Shown: positions 35,190 to 49,400 of the stretch, piece after piece | How the letters are laid out: each line of letters begins with the position of its first letter | Numbering within the stretch: position 1 is the stretch's first letter | Translations under genes and position numbers: made by a program | The notes under the pieces: generated by a model | What the model was told of the DNA's origin: nothing | Seen by the model: the letters and a program-made list of their open reading frames with translations, nothing else | Database searches by the model: none | Source of the DNA: Dendrocalamus latiflorus | Lineage: Eukaryota; Streptophyta; Magnoliopsida; Poales; Poaceae | Length of the DNA stretch: 64,000 nucleotides | NCBI GenBank assembly: GCA_017311315.1 | Contig: CM029645.1 | Coordinates: 27,615,627-27,679,626 of the forward strand | Direction of reading: 5' to 3'

Positions 35190-38100
35190 CGCTTTCGGCC
35201 AAATGTGCTCCGAAAACCAAAATCCCCGGAATGCTCCGGTAACCCTGGAACGACTAGAAAAGTTGAAAATCGTGAGCTACAGATCACTCTTTCGGCCAAA
35301 TGTGCTACGAAAAATAAAAATCCCCGGACTGGGCTAGTAACCCCGAAACGACTAGAAAAGCAGAAAATTGTGAGCTATAGGTCACTCTTTTGGGAGAATG
35401 TGCTCCGATAAACAAAAATCCCTAGACAGGTCCGATAACCACGGAACGATTAGAAAAGTTGAAAATCATGAAATCGCTTTGGGCCAAATGTGCTCCGAAA
35501 AATAAAAATCGCCGCATTGGTCCAGAAACCCCGGAACGACTAGAAAACCTAAAATGGTGAGTTATAGGTCATGTTTTCAGCCAAATGTGCTCCGATAAAT
35601 AAAAATCCCTGTACAGGTCGGATAACCCCGGAACGACTAGAAAAGCTGAAAATCATGAGCTATAGGTCAGCTTTCGAGCATATGTGCTCCAAAAAACAAA
35701 AATCTCAGGACTGCTCTGGTAACCCCAGAACGATTACAAAAGCTAAAATCGCGAGCTATAGGTCACGCTTTTGGCCAAATTTGCTCCGAGAAACAAAAAA
35801 CCCCGGAATGCTCCAGTAACACTGGAACGACTAGAAAAGTTGAAAATCGCGAGCTACAGGTCAGTCTTTCGGCCAAATGTGCTACAAAAAATAAAATCCC
35901 CGGACTGGCCCGCTAACCCTGGAACGACTAGAAAAGCTGAAAATCGTTAGCTATAGGTCACGCTTTCGGCCAAATGTGATCCGAAAAATAAAATTCCCCG
36001 CATTGGTCCGGAAACCCCGGAACGACTAGAAAGGCTGAAAATCATGAGCTATAGGTCACGCTTTCGGTCATATGTGCTCCAAAAAATAAAAATCCCAGGA
36101 CTGCTCTGGTAACCCCAAAACGACTACAAAAGCTGAAATCGCGAGTTATAGGTCACGCTTTTGGCCAAATTTGCTCCGAGAAACAAAAATCCCCGGAATA
36201 CTCCGGTAACCCTGGAACGACTAGAAAAGTTGAAAATCGTGAGCTATAGGCCACTCTTTCGGCCAAATGTGCTACAAAAAATAAAAAACCCTAGACTGGC
36301 CCGGTAACCCAGGAACGACTAGAAAAGCTGTAAATCGTGAGTAATTGGTCACGCTTTCGGCCAAATGTGCTCCGAAAACCAAAATCCCCGCAATGCTCTG
36401 GTAACCCTGGAATGACTAGAAAAGTTGAAAATCGTGAGCTATAGATCACTCTTTCGGCCAAATGTGCTACGAAAAATAAAAACCCCGGACTGGGCTAGTA
36501 ACCCCGAAACGACTAGAAAAGCTGAAAATTGTGAGCTATAGGTCACTCTTTCGGGAGAATGTGCTCCGATAAATAAAAATCCCTAGACAGGTCCGATAAC
36601 CACGGAACGATTAGAAAAGTTGAAAATCATGAAATCGCTTTGGGCCAAATGTGCTCCGAAAAATAAAAATCACCGCATTGGTCCAGAAACCCGGAACGAC
36701 TAGAAATCCTAAAATGGTGAGTTATTGGTCACGTTTTCGGCCAAATGTGCTCCGATAAATAAAAATCCCTGTACAGGTCGGATAACCCCGGAACGACTAG
36801 AAAAGCTGAAAATCATGAGCTATAGGTCAGCTTTCGAGCATATGTGCTCCAAAAAACAAAAATCTCAGGACTGCTCTGGTAACCCCAGAACGATTACAAA
36901 AGCTAAAATCGCGAGCTATAGGTCACGCTTTTGGCCAAATTTGCTCCGAGAAACAAAAATCCCCGGAATGCTCCAGTAACCCTGGAACGACTAGAAAAGT
37001 TGAAAATCGCGAGCTACAGGTCAGTCTTTCGGCCAAATGTGCTACAAAAAATAAAATCCCCAGACTGGCCCGCTAACCTTGGAACGACTAGAAAAGCTGA
37101 AAATCGTTAGCTATAGGTCACGCTTTCGGCCATATGTGATCCGAAAAATAAAATTCCCCGCATTGGTCCGGAAACCACGGAACGACTAGAAAGGCTGAAA
37201 ATCATGAGCTATAGGTCACGCTTTCGGTCATATGTGCTCCAAAAAATAAAAATCCCAGGACTGCTCTGGTAACCCCAAAACGACTACAAAAGCTGAAATC
37301 GCGAGATATAGGTCACGCTTTTGGCCAAATTTGCTCCGAGAAACAAAAATCCCCGGAATACTCCGGTAACCCTGGAACGACTAGAAAAGTTGAAAATCGT
37401 GAGCTATAGGCCACTCTTTCGGCCAAATGTGCTACAAAAAATAAAAAACCCTAGACTGGCCCGGTAACCCTGGAACGACTAGAAAAGCTGTAAATCGTGA
37501 GTAATAGGTCAAGCTTTCGGCCAAATGTGCTCCGAAAACCAAAATCCCCGCAATGCTCTGGTAACCCTGGAACGACAAGAAAAGTTGAAAATCGTGAGCT
37601 ATAGATCACTCTTTCGGCCAAATGTGCTACGAAAAATAAAAACCCCGGACTGGGCTAGTAACCCCGAAACGACTAGAAAAGCTGAAAATTGTGAGCTATA
37701 GGTCACTCTTTCGGGAGAATGTGCTCCGATAAATAAAAATCCCTAGACAGGTCCGATAACCACGGAACGATTAGAAAAGTTGAAAATCATGAAATCGCTT
37801 TGGGCCAAATGTGCTCCGAAAAATAAAAATCACCGCATTGGTCCAGAAACCCCGGAACGACTAGAAATCCTAAAATGGTGAGGTATTGGTCACGTTTTCG
37901 GCCAAATGTGCTCCGATAAATAAAAATCCCTGTACAGGTCGGATAACCCCGGAACGACTAGAAAAGCTGAAAATCATGAGCTATAGGTCACGCTTTCGAG
38001 CATATGTGCTCCAAAAAACAAAAATCCCAGGACTGCTCTGGTAACCCCAGAATGACTACAAAAGCTAAAATCGCGAGCTATAGGTCACGCTTTTGGCCAA

Positions 38101-41100
38101 ATTTGCTCCGAGAAACAAAAATCCCCGGAATGCTCCAGTAACCCTGGAACGACTAGAAAAGTTGAAAATCGCGAGCTACAGGTCAGTCTTTCGGCCAAAT
38201 GTGCTACAAAAAATAAAATCCCCAGACTGGCCCGCTAACCCTGGAACGACTAGAAAAGCTGAAAATCGTTAGCTATAGGTCACGCTTTCGGCCAAATGTG
38301 ATCCGAAAAATAAAATTCCCCGCATTGGTCCGGAAACCACGGAACGACTAGAAAGGCTGAAAATCATGAGCTATAGGTCACGCTTTCGGTCATATGTGCT
38401 CCAAAAAATAAAAATCCCAGGACTGCTCTGGTAACCCCAAAACGACTACAAAAGCTGAAATCGCGAGATATAGGTCACGCTTTTGGCCAAATTTGCTCCG
38501 AGAAACAAAAATCCCCGGAATACTCCGGTAACCCTGGAACGACTAGAAAAGTTGAAAATCGTGAGCTATAGGCCACTCTTTCGGCCAAATGTGCTACAAA
38601 AAATAAAAAACCCTAGACTGGCCCGGTAACCCTGGAACGACTAGAAAAGCTGTAAATCGTGAGTAATAGGTCAAGCTTTCGGCCAAATGTGCTCCGAAAA
38701 CCAAAATCCCCGCAATGCTCTGGTAACCCTGGAACGACTAGAAAAGTTGAAAATCGTGAGCTATAGATCACTCTTTCGGCCAAATGTGCTACGAAAAATA
38801 AAAACCCCGGACTGGGCTAGTAACCCCGAAACGACTAGAAAAGCTGAAAATTGTGAGCTATAGGTCACTCTTTCGGGAGAATGTGCTCCGATAAATAAAA
38901 ATCCCTAGACAGGTCCGATAACCACGGAACGATTAGAAAAGTTGAAAATCATGAAATCGCTTTGGGCCAAATGTGCTCCGAAAAATAAAAATCACCGCAT
39001 TGGTCCAGAAACCCCGGAACGACTAGAAATCCTAAAATGGTGAGTTATTGGTCACGTTTTCGGCCAAATGTGCTCCGATAAATAAAAATCCCTGTACAGG
39101 TCGGATAACCCCGGAACGACTAGAAAAGCTGAAAATCATGAGCTATAGGTCACGCTTTCGAGCATATGTGCTCCAAAAAACAAAAATCCCAGGACTGCTC
39201 TGGTAACCCCAGAATGACTACAAAAGCTAAAATCGCGAGCTATAGGTCACGCTTTTGGCCAAATTTGCCCCGAGAAACAAAAATCCCCGGAATGCTCCAG
39301 TAACCCTGGAACGACTAGTAAAGTTGAAAATCGCGAGCTACAGGTCAGTCTTTCGGCCAAATGTGCTACAAAAAATAAAATCCCCAGACTGGCCCGCTAA
39401 CCCTGGAACGACTAGAAAAGCTGAAAATCGTTAGCTATAGGTCACGCTTTCGGCCAAATGTGATCCGAAAAATAAAATTCCCCGCATTGGTCCGGAAACC
39501 ACGGAACGACTAGAAAGGCTGAAAATCTTGAGCTATAGGTCACGCTTTCGGTCATATGTGCTCCAAAAAACAAAAATCCCAGGACTGCTCTGGTAACCCC
39601 AAAACGACTACAAAAGCTGAAATCGCGAGATATAGGTCACGCTTTTGGCCAAATTTGCTCCGAGAAACAAAAATCCCCGGAATACTCCGGTAACCCTGGA
39701 ACGACTAGAAAAGTTGAAAATCGTGAGCTATAGGCCACTCTTTCGGCCAAATGTGCTACAAAAAATAAAAAACCCTAGACTGGCCCGGTAACCCTGGAAC
39801 GACTAGAAAAGCTGTAAATCGTGAGTAATAGGTCAAGCTTTCGGCCAAATGTGCTCCGAAAACCAAAATCCCCGCAATGCTCTGGTAACCCTGGAACGAC
39901 TAGAAAAGTTGAAAATCGTGAGCTATAGATCACTCTTTCGGCCAAATGTGCTACGAAAAATAAAAACCCCGGACTGGGCTAGTAACCCCGAAACGACTAG
40001 AAAAGCTGAAAATTGTGAGCTATAGGTCACTCTTTCGGGAGAATGTGCTCCGATAAATAAAAATCCCTAGACAGGTCCGATAACCACGGAACGATTAGAA
40101 AAGTTGAAAATCATGAAATCGCTTTGGGCCAAATGTGCTCCGAAAAATAAAAATCACCGCATTGGTCCAGAAACCCCGGAACGACTAGAAATCCTAAAAT
40201 GGTGAGTTATTGGTCACGTTTTCGGCCAAATGTGCTCCGATAAATAAAAATCCCTGTACAGGTCGGATAACCCCGGAACGACTAGAAAAGCTGAAAATCA
40301 TGAGCTATAGGTCACGCTTTCGAGCATATGTGCTCCAAAAAACAAAAATCCCAGGACTGCTCTGGTAACCCCAGAATGACTACAAAAGCTAAAATCGCGA
40401 GCTATAGGTCACGCTTTTGGCCAAATTTGCTCCGAGAAACAAAAATCCCCGGAATGCTCCAGTAACCCTGGAACGACTAGTAAAGTTGAAAATCGCGAGC
40501 TACAGGTCAGTCTTTCGGCCAAATGTGCTACAAAAAGTAAAATCCCCAGACTGGCCCGCTAACCCTGGAACGACTAGAAAAGCTGAAAATCGTTAGCTAT
40601 AGGTCACGCTTTCGGCCAAATGTGATCCGAAAAATAAAATTCCCCGCATTGGTCCGGAAACCACGGAACGACTAGAAAGGCTGAAAATCTTGAGCTATAG
40701 GTCACGCTTTCGGTCATATGTGCTCCAAAAAACAAAAATCCCAGGACTGCTCTGGTAACCCCAAAACGACTACAAAAGCTGAAATCGCGAGATATAGGTC
40801 ACACTTTTGGCCAAATTTGCTCCGAGAAACAAAAATCCCCGGAATACTCCGGTAACCCTGGAACGACTAGAAAAGTTGAAAATCGTGAGCTATAGGCCAC
40901 TCTTTCGGCCAAATGTGCTACAAAAAATAAAAAACCCTAGACTGGCCCGGTAACCCTGGAACGACTAGAAAAGCTGTAAATCGTGAGTAATAGGTCAAGC
41001 TTTCGGCCAAATGTGCTCCGAAAACCAAAATCCCCGCAATGCTCTGGTAACCCTGGAACGACTAGAAAAGTTGAAAATCGTGAGCTATAGATCACTCTTT

Positions 41101-44100
41101 CGGCCAAATGTGCTACGAAAAATAAAAACCCCGGACTGGGCTAGTAACCCCGAAACGACTAGAAAAGCTGAAAATTGTGAGCTATAGGTCACTCTTTCGG
41201 GAGAATGTGCTCCGATAAATAAAAATCCCTAGACAGGTCCGATAACCACGGAACGATTAGAAAAGTTGAAAATCATGAAATCGCTTTGGGCCAAATGTGC
41301 TCCGAAAAATAAAAATCACCGCATTGGTCCAGAAACCCCGGAACGACTAGAAATCCTAAAATGGTGAGTTATTGGTCGCGTTTTCGGCCAAATGTGCTCC
41401 GATAAATAAAAATCCCTGTACAGGTCGGATAACTCCGGAACGACTAGAAAAGCTGAAAATCATGAGCTATAGGTCACGCTTTCGAGCATATGTGCTCCAA
41501 AAAACAAAAATCCCAGGACTGCTCTGGTAACCCCAGAATGACTACAAAAGCTAAAATCGCGAGCTATAGGTCACGCTTTTGGCCAAATTTGCTCCGAGAA
41601 ACAAAAATCCCCGAAATGCTCCAGTAACCCTGGAACGACTAGAAAAGTTGAAAATCGCGAGCTACAGGTCAGTTTTTCGGCCAAATGTGCTACAAAAAAT
41701 AAAATCCCCAGACTGGCCCGCTAACCCTGGAACGACTAGAAAAGCTGAAAATCGTTAGCTATAGGTCACGCTTTCGGCCAAATGTGATCCGAAAAATAAA
41801 ATTCCCCGCATTGGTCCGGAAACCACGGAACAACTAGAAATGCTGAAAATGTGGGCTATATGTCATGCTTTCGGCCAAATGTGATGCGGACAAAAATCCC
41901 CGGAGTCCTCTAGGAACCCCAAAAAGACTAGAAAAGCGGAAAATCTTGAGCTATGGGTCACGCTTTCGGCCAAATGTGATATGACAAAAATCCCCGGAAT
42001 ACTCCGGTAAGATCAGAATGTTTAGAAAAGTTGAAAATCGTGAGCTATAGGCCACTCTTTCGGCCAAATGTGCTACAAAAAATAAAAAACCCTAGACTGG
42101 CGCGGTAACCCTGGAACGACTAGAAAAGCTGAAAATCGTGAGTAATAGGTCACGCTTTCGGCCAAATGTGCTCCGAAAACCAAAATCCCCGCAATGCTCT
42201 GGTAACCCTGGAACGACTAGAAAAGTTGAAAATCGTGAGCTATAGATCACTCTTTCGGCCAAATGTGCTACGAAAAATAAAAACCCCGGACTGGGCTAGT
42301 AACCCCGAAACGACTAGAAAAGCTGAAAATTGTGAGCTATAGGTCACTCTTTCGGGAGAATGTGCTCCGATAAATAAAAATCCCTAGACAGGTCCGATAA
42401 CCACGGAACGATTAGAAAAGTTGAAAATCATGAAATCGCTTTGGGCCAAATGTGCTCCGAAAAATAAAAATCACCGCATTGGTCCAGAAACCCCGGAACG
42501 ACTAGAAATCCTAAAATGGTGAGTTATTGGTCACGTTTTCGGCCAAATGTGCTCCGATAAATAAAAATCCCTGTACAGGTCGGATAACCCCGGAACGACT
42601 AGAAAAGCTGAAAATCATGAGAGGTCACGCTTTCGAGCATATGTGCTCCAAAAAACAAAAATCCCAGGACTGCTCTGGTAACCCCAGAATGACTACAAAA
42701 GCTAAAATCGCGAGCTATAGGTCACGCTTTTGGCCAAATTTGCTCCGAGAAACAAAAATCCCCGGAATGCTCCAGTAACCCTGGAACGACTAGAAAAGTT
42801 GAAAATCGCGAGCTACAGGTCAGTCTTTCGGCCAAATGTGCTACAAAAAATAAAATCCCCAGACTGGCCCGCTAACCCTGGAACGACTAGAAAAGCTGAA
42901 AATCGTTAGCTATAGGTCACGCTTTCGGCCAAATGTGATCCGAAAAATAAAATTCCCCGCTTTGGTCCGGAAACCACGGAACGACTAGAAAGGCTGAAAA
43001 TCTTGAGCTATAGGTCACGCTTTCGGTCATATGTGCTCCAAAAAATAAAAATCCCAGGACTGCTCTGGTAACCCCAAAACGACTACAAAAGCTGAAATCG
43101 CGAGATATAGGTCACGCTTTTGGCCAAATTTGCTCCGAGAAACAAAAATCCCCGGAATACTCCGGTAACCCTGGAACGACTAGAAAAGTTGAAAATCGTG
43201 AGCTATAGGCCACTCTTTCGGCCAAATGTGCTACAAAAAATAAAAAACCCTAGACTGGCCCGGTAACCCTGGAACGACTAGAAAAGCTGAAAATCGTGAG
43301 TAATAGGTCACGCTTTCGGCCAAATGTGCTCCGAAAACCAAAATCCCCGCAATGCTCTGGTAACCCTGGAACGACTAGAAAAGTTGAAAATCGTGAGCTA
43401 TAGATCACTCTTTCGGCCAAATGTGCTACGAAAAATAAAAACCCCGGACTGGGCTAGTAACCCCGAAACGACTAGAAAAGCTGAAAATTGTGAGCTATAG
43501 GTCACTCTTTCGGGAGAATGTGCTCCGATAAATAAAAATCCCTAGACAGGTCCGATAACCACGGAACGATTAGAAAAGTTGAAAATCATGAAATCGCTTT
43601 GGGCCAAATGTGCTCCGAAAAATAAAAATCACCGCATTGGTCCAGAAACCCCGGAACGACTAGAAATCCTAAAATGGTGAGTTATTGGTCACGTTTTCGG
43701 CCAAATGTGCTCCGATAAATAAAAATCCCTGTACAGGTCGGATAACCCCGGAACGACTAGAAAAGCTGAAAATCATGAGAGGTCACGCTTTCGAGCATAT
43801 GTGCTCCAAAAAACAAAAATCCCAGGACTGCTCTGGTAACCCCAGAATGACTACAAAAGCTAAAATCGCGAGCTATAGGTCACGCTTTTGGCCAAATTTG
43901 CTCCGAGAAACAAAAATCCCCGGAATGCTCCAGTAACCCTGGAACGACTAGAAAAGTTGAAAATCGCGAGCTACAGGTCAGTCTTTCGGCCAAATGTGCT
44001 ACAAAAAATAAAATCCCCAGACTGGCCCGCTAACCCTGGAACGACTAGAAAAGCTGAAAATCGTTAGCTATAGGTCACGCTTTCGGCCAAATGTGATCCG

Positions 44101-47100
44101 AAAAATAAAATTCCCCGCTTTGGTCCGGAAACCACGGAACGACTAGAAAGGCTGAAAATCTTGAGCTATAGGTCACGCTTTCGGTCATATGTGCTCCAAA
44201 AAATAAAAATCCCAGGACTGCTCTGGTAACCCCAAAACGACTACAAAAGCTGAAATCGCGAGATATAGGTCACGCTTTTGGCCAAATTTGCTCCGAGAAA
44301 CAAAAATCCCCGGAATACTCCGGTAACCCTGGAACGACTAGAAAAGTTGAAAATCGTGAGCTATAGGCCACTCTTTCGGCCAAATGTGCTACAAAAAATA
44401 AAAAACCCTAGACTGGCCCGGTAACCCTGGAACGACTAGAAAAGCTGAAAATCGTGAGTAATAGGTCACGCTTTCGGCCAAATGTGCTCCGAAAACCAAA
44501 ATCCCCGCAATGCTCTGGTAACCCTGGAACGACTAGAAAAGTTGAAAATCGTGAGCTATAGATCACTCTTTCGGCCAAATGTGCTACGAAAAATAAAAAC
44601 CCCGGACTGGGCTAGTAACCCCGAAACGACTAGAAAAGCTGAAAATTGTGAGCTATAGGTCACTCTTTCGGGAGAATGTGCTCCGATAAATAAAAATCCC
44701 TAGACAGGTCCGATAACCACGGAACGATTAGAAAAGTTGAAAATCATGAAATCGCTTTGGGCCAAATGTGCTCCGAAAAATAAAAATCACCGCATTGGTC
44801 CAGAAACCCCGGAACGACTAGAAATCCTAAAATGGTGAGTTATTGGTCACGTTTTCGGCCAAATGTGCTCCGATAAATAAAAATCCCTGTACAGGTCGGA
44901 TAACCCCGAACGACTAGAAAAGCTGAAAATCATGAGCTATAGGTCACGCTTTCGAGCATATGTGCTCCAAAAAACAAAAATCCCAGGACTGCTCTGGTAA
45001 CCCCAGAATGACTACAAAAGCTAAAATCGCGAGCTATAGGTCACGCTTTTGGCCAAATTTGCTCCGAGAAACAAAAATCCCCGGAATGCTCCAGTAACCC
45101 TGGAACGACTAGAAAAGTTGAAAATCGCGAGCTACAGGTCAGTCTTTCGGCCAAATGTGCTACAAAAAATAAAATCCCCAGACTGGCCCGCTAACCCTGG
45201 AACGACTAGAAAAGCTGAAAATCGTTAGCTATAGGTCACGCTTTCGGCCAAATGTGATCCGAAAAATAAAATTCCCCGCATTGGTCCGGAAACCCCGGAA
45301 CGACTAGAAAGGCTGAAAATCAAGAGCTATAGGTCACGCTTTCAGTCATATGTGCTCCAAAAAATAAAAATCCCAGGACTGCTCTGGTAACCCCAAAACG
45401 ACTACAAAAGCTGAAATCGCGAGATATAGGTCACGCTTTTGGCCAAATTTGCTCCGAGAAACAAAAATCCCCGGAATACTCCGGTAACCCTGGAACGACT
45501 AGAAAAGTTGAAAATCGTGAGCTATAGGCCACTCTTTCGGTTTCGGCCAAATGTGCTACAAAAAATAAAAAACCCTAGACTGGCCCGGTAACCCTGGAAC
45601 GACTAGAAAAGCTGAAAATCGTGAGTAATAGGTCACGCTTTCGGCCAAATGTGCTCCGAAAACCAAAATCCCCGCAATGCTCTGGTAACCCTGGAACGAC
45701 TAGAAAAGTTGAAAATCGTGAGCTATAGATCACTCTTTCGGCCAAATGTGCTACGAAAAATAAAAACCCCGGACTGGGCTAGTAACCCCGAAACGACTAG
45801 AAAAGCTGAAAATTGTGAGCTATAGGTCACTCTTTCGGGAGAATGTGCTCCGATAAATAAAAATCCCTAGACAGGTCCGATAACCACGGAACGATTAGAA
45901 AAGTTGAAAATCATGAAATCGCTTTGGGCCAAATGTGCTCCGAAAAATAAAAATCACCGCATTGGTCCAGAAACCCCGGAACGACTAGAAATCCTAAAAT
46001 GGTGAGTTATTGGTCACGTTTTCGGCCAAATGTGCTCCGATAAATAAAAATCCCTGTACAGGTCGGATAACCCCGGAACGACTAGAAAAGCTGAAAATCA
46101 TGAGAGGTCACGCTTTCGAGCATATGTGCTCCAAAAAACAAAAATCCCAGGACTGCTCTGGTAACCCCAGAATGACTACAAAAGCTAAAATCGCGAGCTA
46201 TAGGTCACGCTTTTGGCCAAATTTGCTCCGAGAAACAAAAATCCCCGGAATGCTCCAGTAACCCTGGAACGACTAGAAAAGTTGAAAATCGCGAGCTACA
46301 GGTCAGTCTTTCGGCCAAATGTGCTACAAAAAATAAAATCCCCAGACTGGCCCGCTAACCCTGGAACGACTAGAAAAGCTGAAAATCGTTAGCTATAGGT
46401 CACGCTTTCGGCCAAATGTGATCCGAAAAATAAAATTCCCCGCTTTGGTCCGGAAACCACGGAACGACTAGAAAGGCTGAAAATCTTGAGCTATAGGTCA
46501 CGCTTTCGGTCATATGTGCTCCAAAAAATAAAAATCCCAGGACTGCTCTGGTAACCCCAAAACGACTACAAAAGCTGAAATCGCGAGATATAGGTCACGC
46601 TTTTGGCCAAATTTGCTCCGAGAAACAAAAATCCCCGGAATACTCCGGTAACCCTGGAACGACTAGAAAAGTTGAAAATCGTGAGCTATAGGCCACTCTT
46701 TCGGCCAAATGTGCTACAAAAAATAAAAAACCCTAGACTGGCCCGGTAACCCTGGAACGACTAGAAAAGCTGAAAATCGTGAGTAATAGGTCACGCTTTC
46801 GGCCAAATGTGCTCCGAAAACCAAAATCCCCGCAATGCTCTGGTAACCCTGGAACGACTAGAAAAGTTGAAAATCGTGAGCTATAGATCACTCTTTCGGC
46901 CAAATGTGCTACGAAAAATAAAAACCCCGGACTGGGCTAGTAACCCCGAAACGACTAGAAAAGCTGAAAATTGTGAGCTATAGGTCACTCTTTCGGGAGA
47001 ATGTGCTCCGATAAATAAAAATCCCTAGACAGGTCCGATAACCACGGAACGATTAGAAAAGTTGAAAATCATGAAATCGCTTTGGGCCAAATGTGCTCCG

Positions 47101-48560
47101 AAAAATAAAAATCACCGCATTGGTCCAGAAACCCCGGAACGACTAGAAATCCTAAAATGGTGAGTTATTGGTCACGTTTTCGGCCAAATGTGCTCCGATA
47201 AATAAAAATCCCTGTACAGGTCGGATAACCCCGGAACGACTAGAAAAGCTGAAAATCATGAGAGGTCACGCTTTCGAGCATATGTGCTCCAAAAAACAAA
47301 AATCCCAGGACTGCTCTGGTAACCCCAGAATGACTACAAAAGCTAAAATCGCGAGCTATAGGTCACGCTTTTGGCCAAATTTGCTCCGAGAAACAAAAAT
47401 CCCCGGAATGCTCCAGTAACCCTGGAACGACTAGAAAAGTTGAAAATCGCGAGCTACAGGTCAGTCTTTCGGCCAAATGTGCTACAAAAAATAAAATCCC
47501 CAGACTGGCCCGCTAACCCTGGAACGACTAGAAAAGCTGAAAATCGTTAGCTATAGGTCACGCTTTCGGCCAAATGTGATCCGAAAAATAAAATTCCCCG
47601 CTTTGGTCCGGAAACCACGGAACGACTAGAAAGGCTGAAAATCTTGAGCTATAGGTCACGCTTTCGGTCATATGTGCTCCAAAAAATAAAAATCCCAGGA
47701 CTGCTCTGGTAACCCCAAAACGACTACAAAAGCTGAAATCGCGAGATATAGGTCACGCTTTTGGCCAAATTTGCTCCGAGAAACAAAAATCCCCGGAATA
47801 CTCCGGTAACCCTGGAACGACTAGAAAAGTTGAAAATCGTGAGCTATAGGCCACTCTTTCGGCCAAATGTGCTACAAAAAATAAAAAACCCTAGACTGGC
47901 CCGGTAACCCTGGAACGACTAGAAAAGCTGAAAATCGTGAGTAATAGGTCACGCTTTCGGCCAAATGTGCTCCGAAAACCAAAATCCCCGCAATGCTCTG
48001 GTAACCCTGGAACGACTAGAAAAGTTGAAAATCGTGAGCTATAGATCACTCTTTCGGCCAAATGTGCTACGAAAAATAAAAACCCCGGACTGGGCTAGTA
48101 ACCCCGAAACGACTAGAAAAGCTGAAAATTGTGAGCTATAGGTCACTCTTTCGGGAGAATGTGCTCCGATAAATAAAAATCCCTAGACAGGTCCGATAAC
48201 CACGGAACGATTAGAAAAGTTGAAAATCATGAAATCGCTTTGGGCCAAATGTGCTCCGAAAAATAAAAATCACCGCATTGGTCCAGAAACCCCGGAACGA
48301 CTAGAAATCCTAAAATGGTGAGTTATTGGTCACGTTTTCGGCCAAATGTGCTCCGATAAATAAAAATCCCTGTACAGGTCGGATAACCCCGAACGACTAG
48401 AAAAGCTGAAAATCATGAGCTATAGGTCACGCTTTCGAGCATATGTGCTCCAAAAAACAAAAATCCCAGGACTGCTCTGGTAACCCCAGAATGACTACAA
48501 AAGCTAAAATCGCGAGCTATAGGTCACGCTTTTGGCCAAATTTGCTCCGAGAAACAAAAA
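35190..48560. repeat. 12-monomer higher-order repeat, about 11.5 copies of 1155-1167 bp
   Basis: The diagnostic TGGTGAGTTATTGGTCACG-type monomer starts at 35557, 36717, 37878, 39040, 40202, 41364, 42519, 43677, 44835, 46002, 47160 and 48318. Each unit has 12 monomers in fixed order, one shortened to about 90 bp (CATGAAATCGCTTTGGGCC). Equivalent monomers in successive units are nearly identical while neighbours within a unit differ clearly, the hallmark of an HOR spread by unequal exchange. The block ends abruptly within a unit at 48560. Confidence 0.93.
41831..42030. repeat. Foreign two-monomer patch inside an HOR unit
   Basis: Within the unit that starts at 41364, two monomers are replaced by ones containing ATGTGGGCTATATGTCATGC and GATATGACAAAAATCC. 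Those belong to the flanking blocks (about 34215-34420 and 49055-49260). After a short native stretch, GATCAGAATGTTTA is again flank-type. Confidence 0.8.
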
Positions 48561-49400
48561 ACCCTGGAACGACTAGAAAAGCTAAAACTCATGAGTTACG
48601 CTTTCAGCCAAATGTGCTCCGAAAAATAAAAATCCCGGCACAGGTCTGGAAACCCCGAAACGGCTAGAAAAACTAAAATGGTGAGCTAGATGTCACGCTA
48701 AACCCTAAAACCCTAAATGTGCTTCGAAAAGTAGTAATCCCCAAACTGGCCCGGTAACCCTACAACCACTAGAAAAGTTTAAATCATTAGCTATAGGTCA
48801 CGCTTTCGTGCTAATGTGCTCCAAAAAATAAAAATACCCGGACTGCTCCGATAACCCAGAAACGAATAGAAAAGCTAAAAATCGTGAGTTATAGGTCACG
48901 GTTGCGCCTAAATCTGCTCCGGGAAACAAAATTTCCCCGACTGCTCCAGTAACTGTTGAACGACTAGGAAAGCTGAAATCGTGAGCTGTAGGTCAAGCTT
49001 TCGGCCAAATCTTCTCCAAGAAACAAAATTTCCCTCGACATCTCCGGTAACCCTTAAACAACTAGAAATGCAGAAAATGTGGGCTATATGTCATGCTTTC
49101 GGCCAAATGTGATGCGGCCAAAAATCCCCGGAGTCCTCTAGTAACCCCAAAAAGACTAGAAAAGCGAAAAATCTTGAGCTATGGGTCACGCTTTCGGCCA
49201 AATGTGATATGACAAAAATCCCTAGAATCTTCCGGTAAGATCAGAATGTTTAGAAATGTTGAAAATTGTTAGCTATAGGTCACGCTTTCGGGCAAATGTG
49301 CTTTCAAAAATAAAAATCCCTGAACTGCTCCGGTAACCCCGGAACGAGTAGAAAAGTTGAAATCGAGAGCTATACCTCATGCTTTCGACCAAATCTGCCC
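42519..49400. repeat. Super-HOR of three 12-mers (3483 bp), second copy truncated
   Basis: Units starting at 42519 and 43677 share a CATGAGAGGTCACG deletion and the CCCCGCTTTGG variant. The next unit (44835) lacks both and has CCCCGAACGAC. The same A-A-B order recurs at 46002, 47160 and 48318. The repeat distance is 3483 bp. The second copy is cut at 48560, so the end given here is approximate and only sequence up to 48560 belongs to it. Confidence 0.7.
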
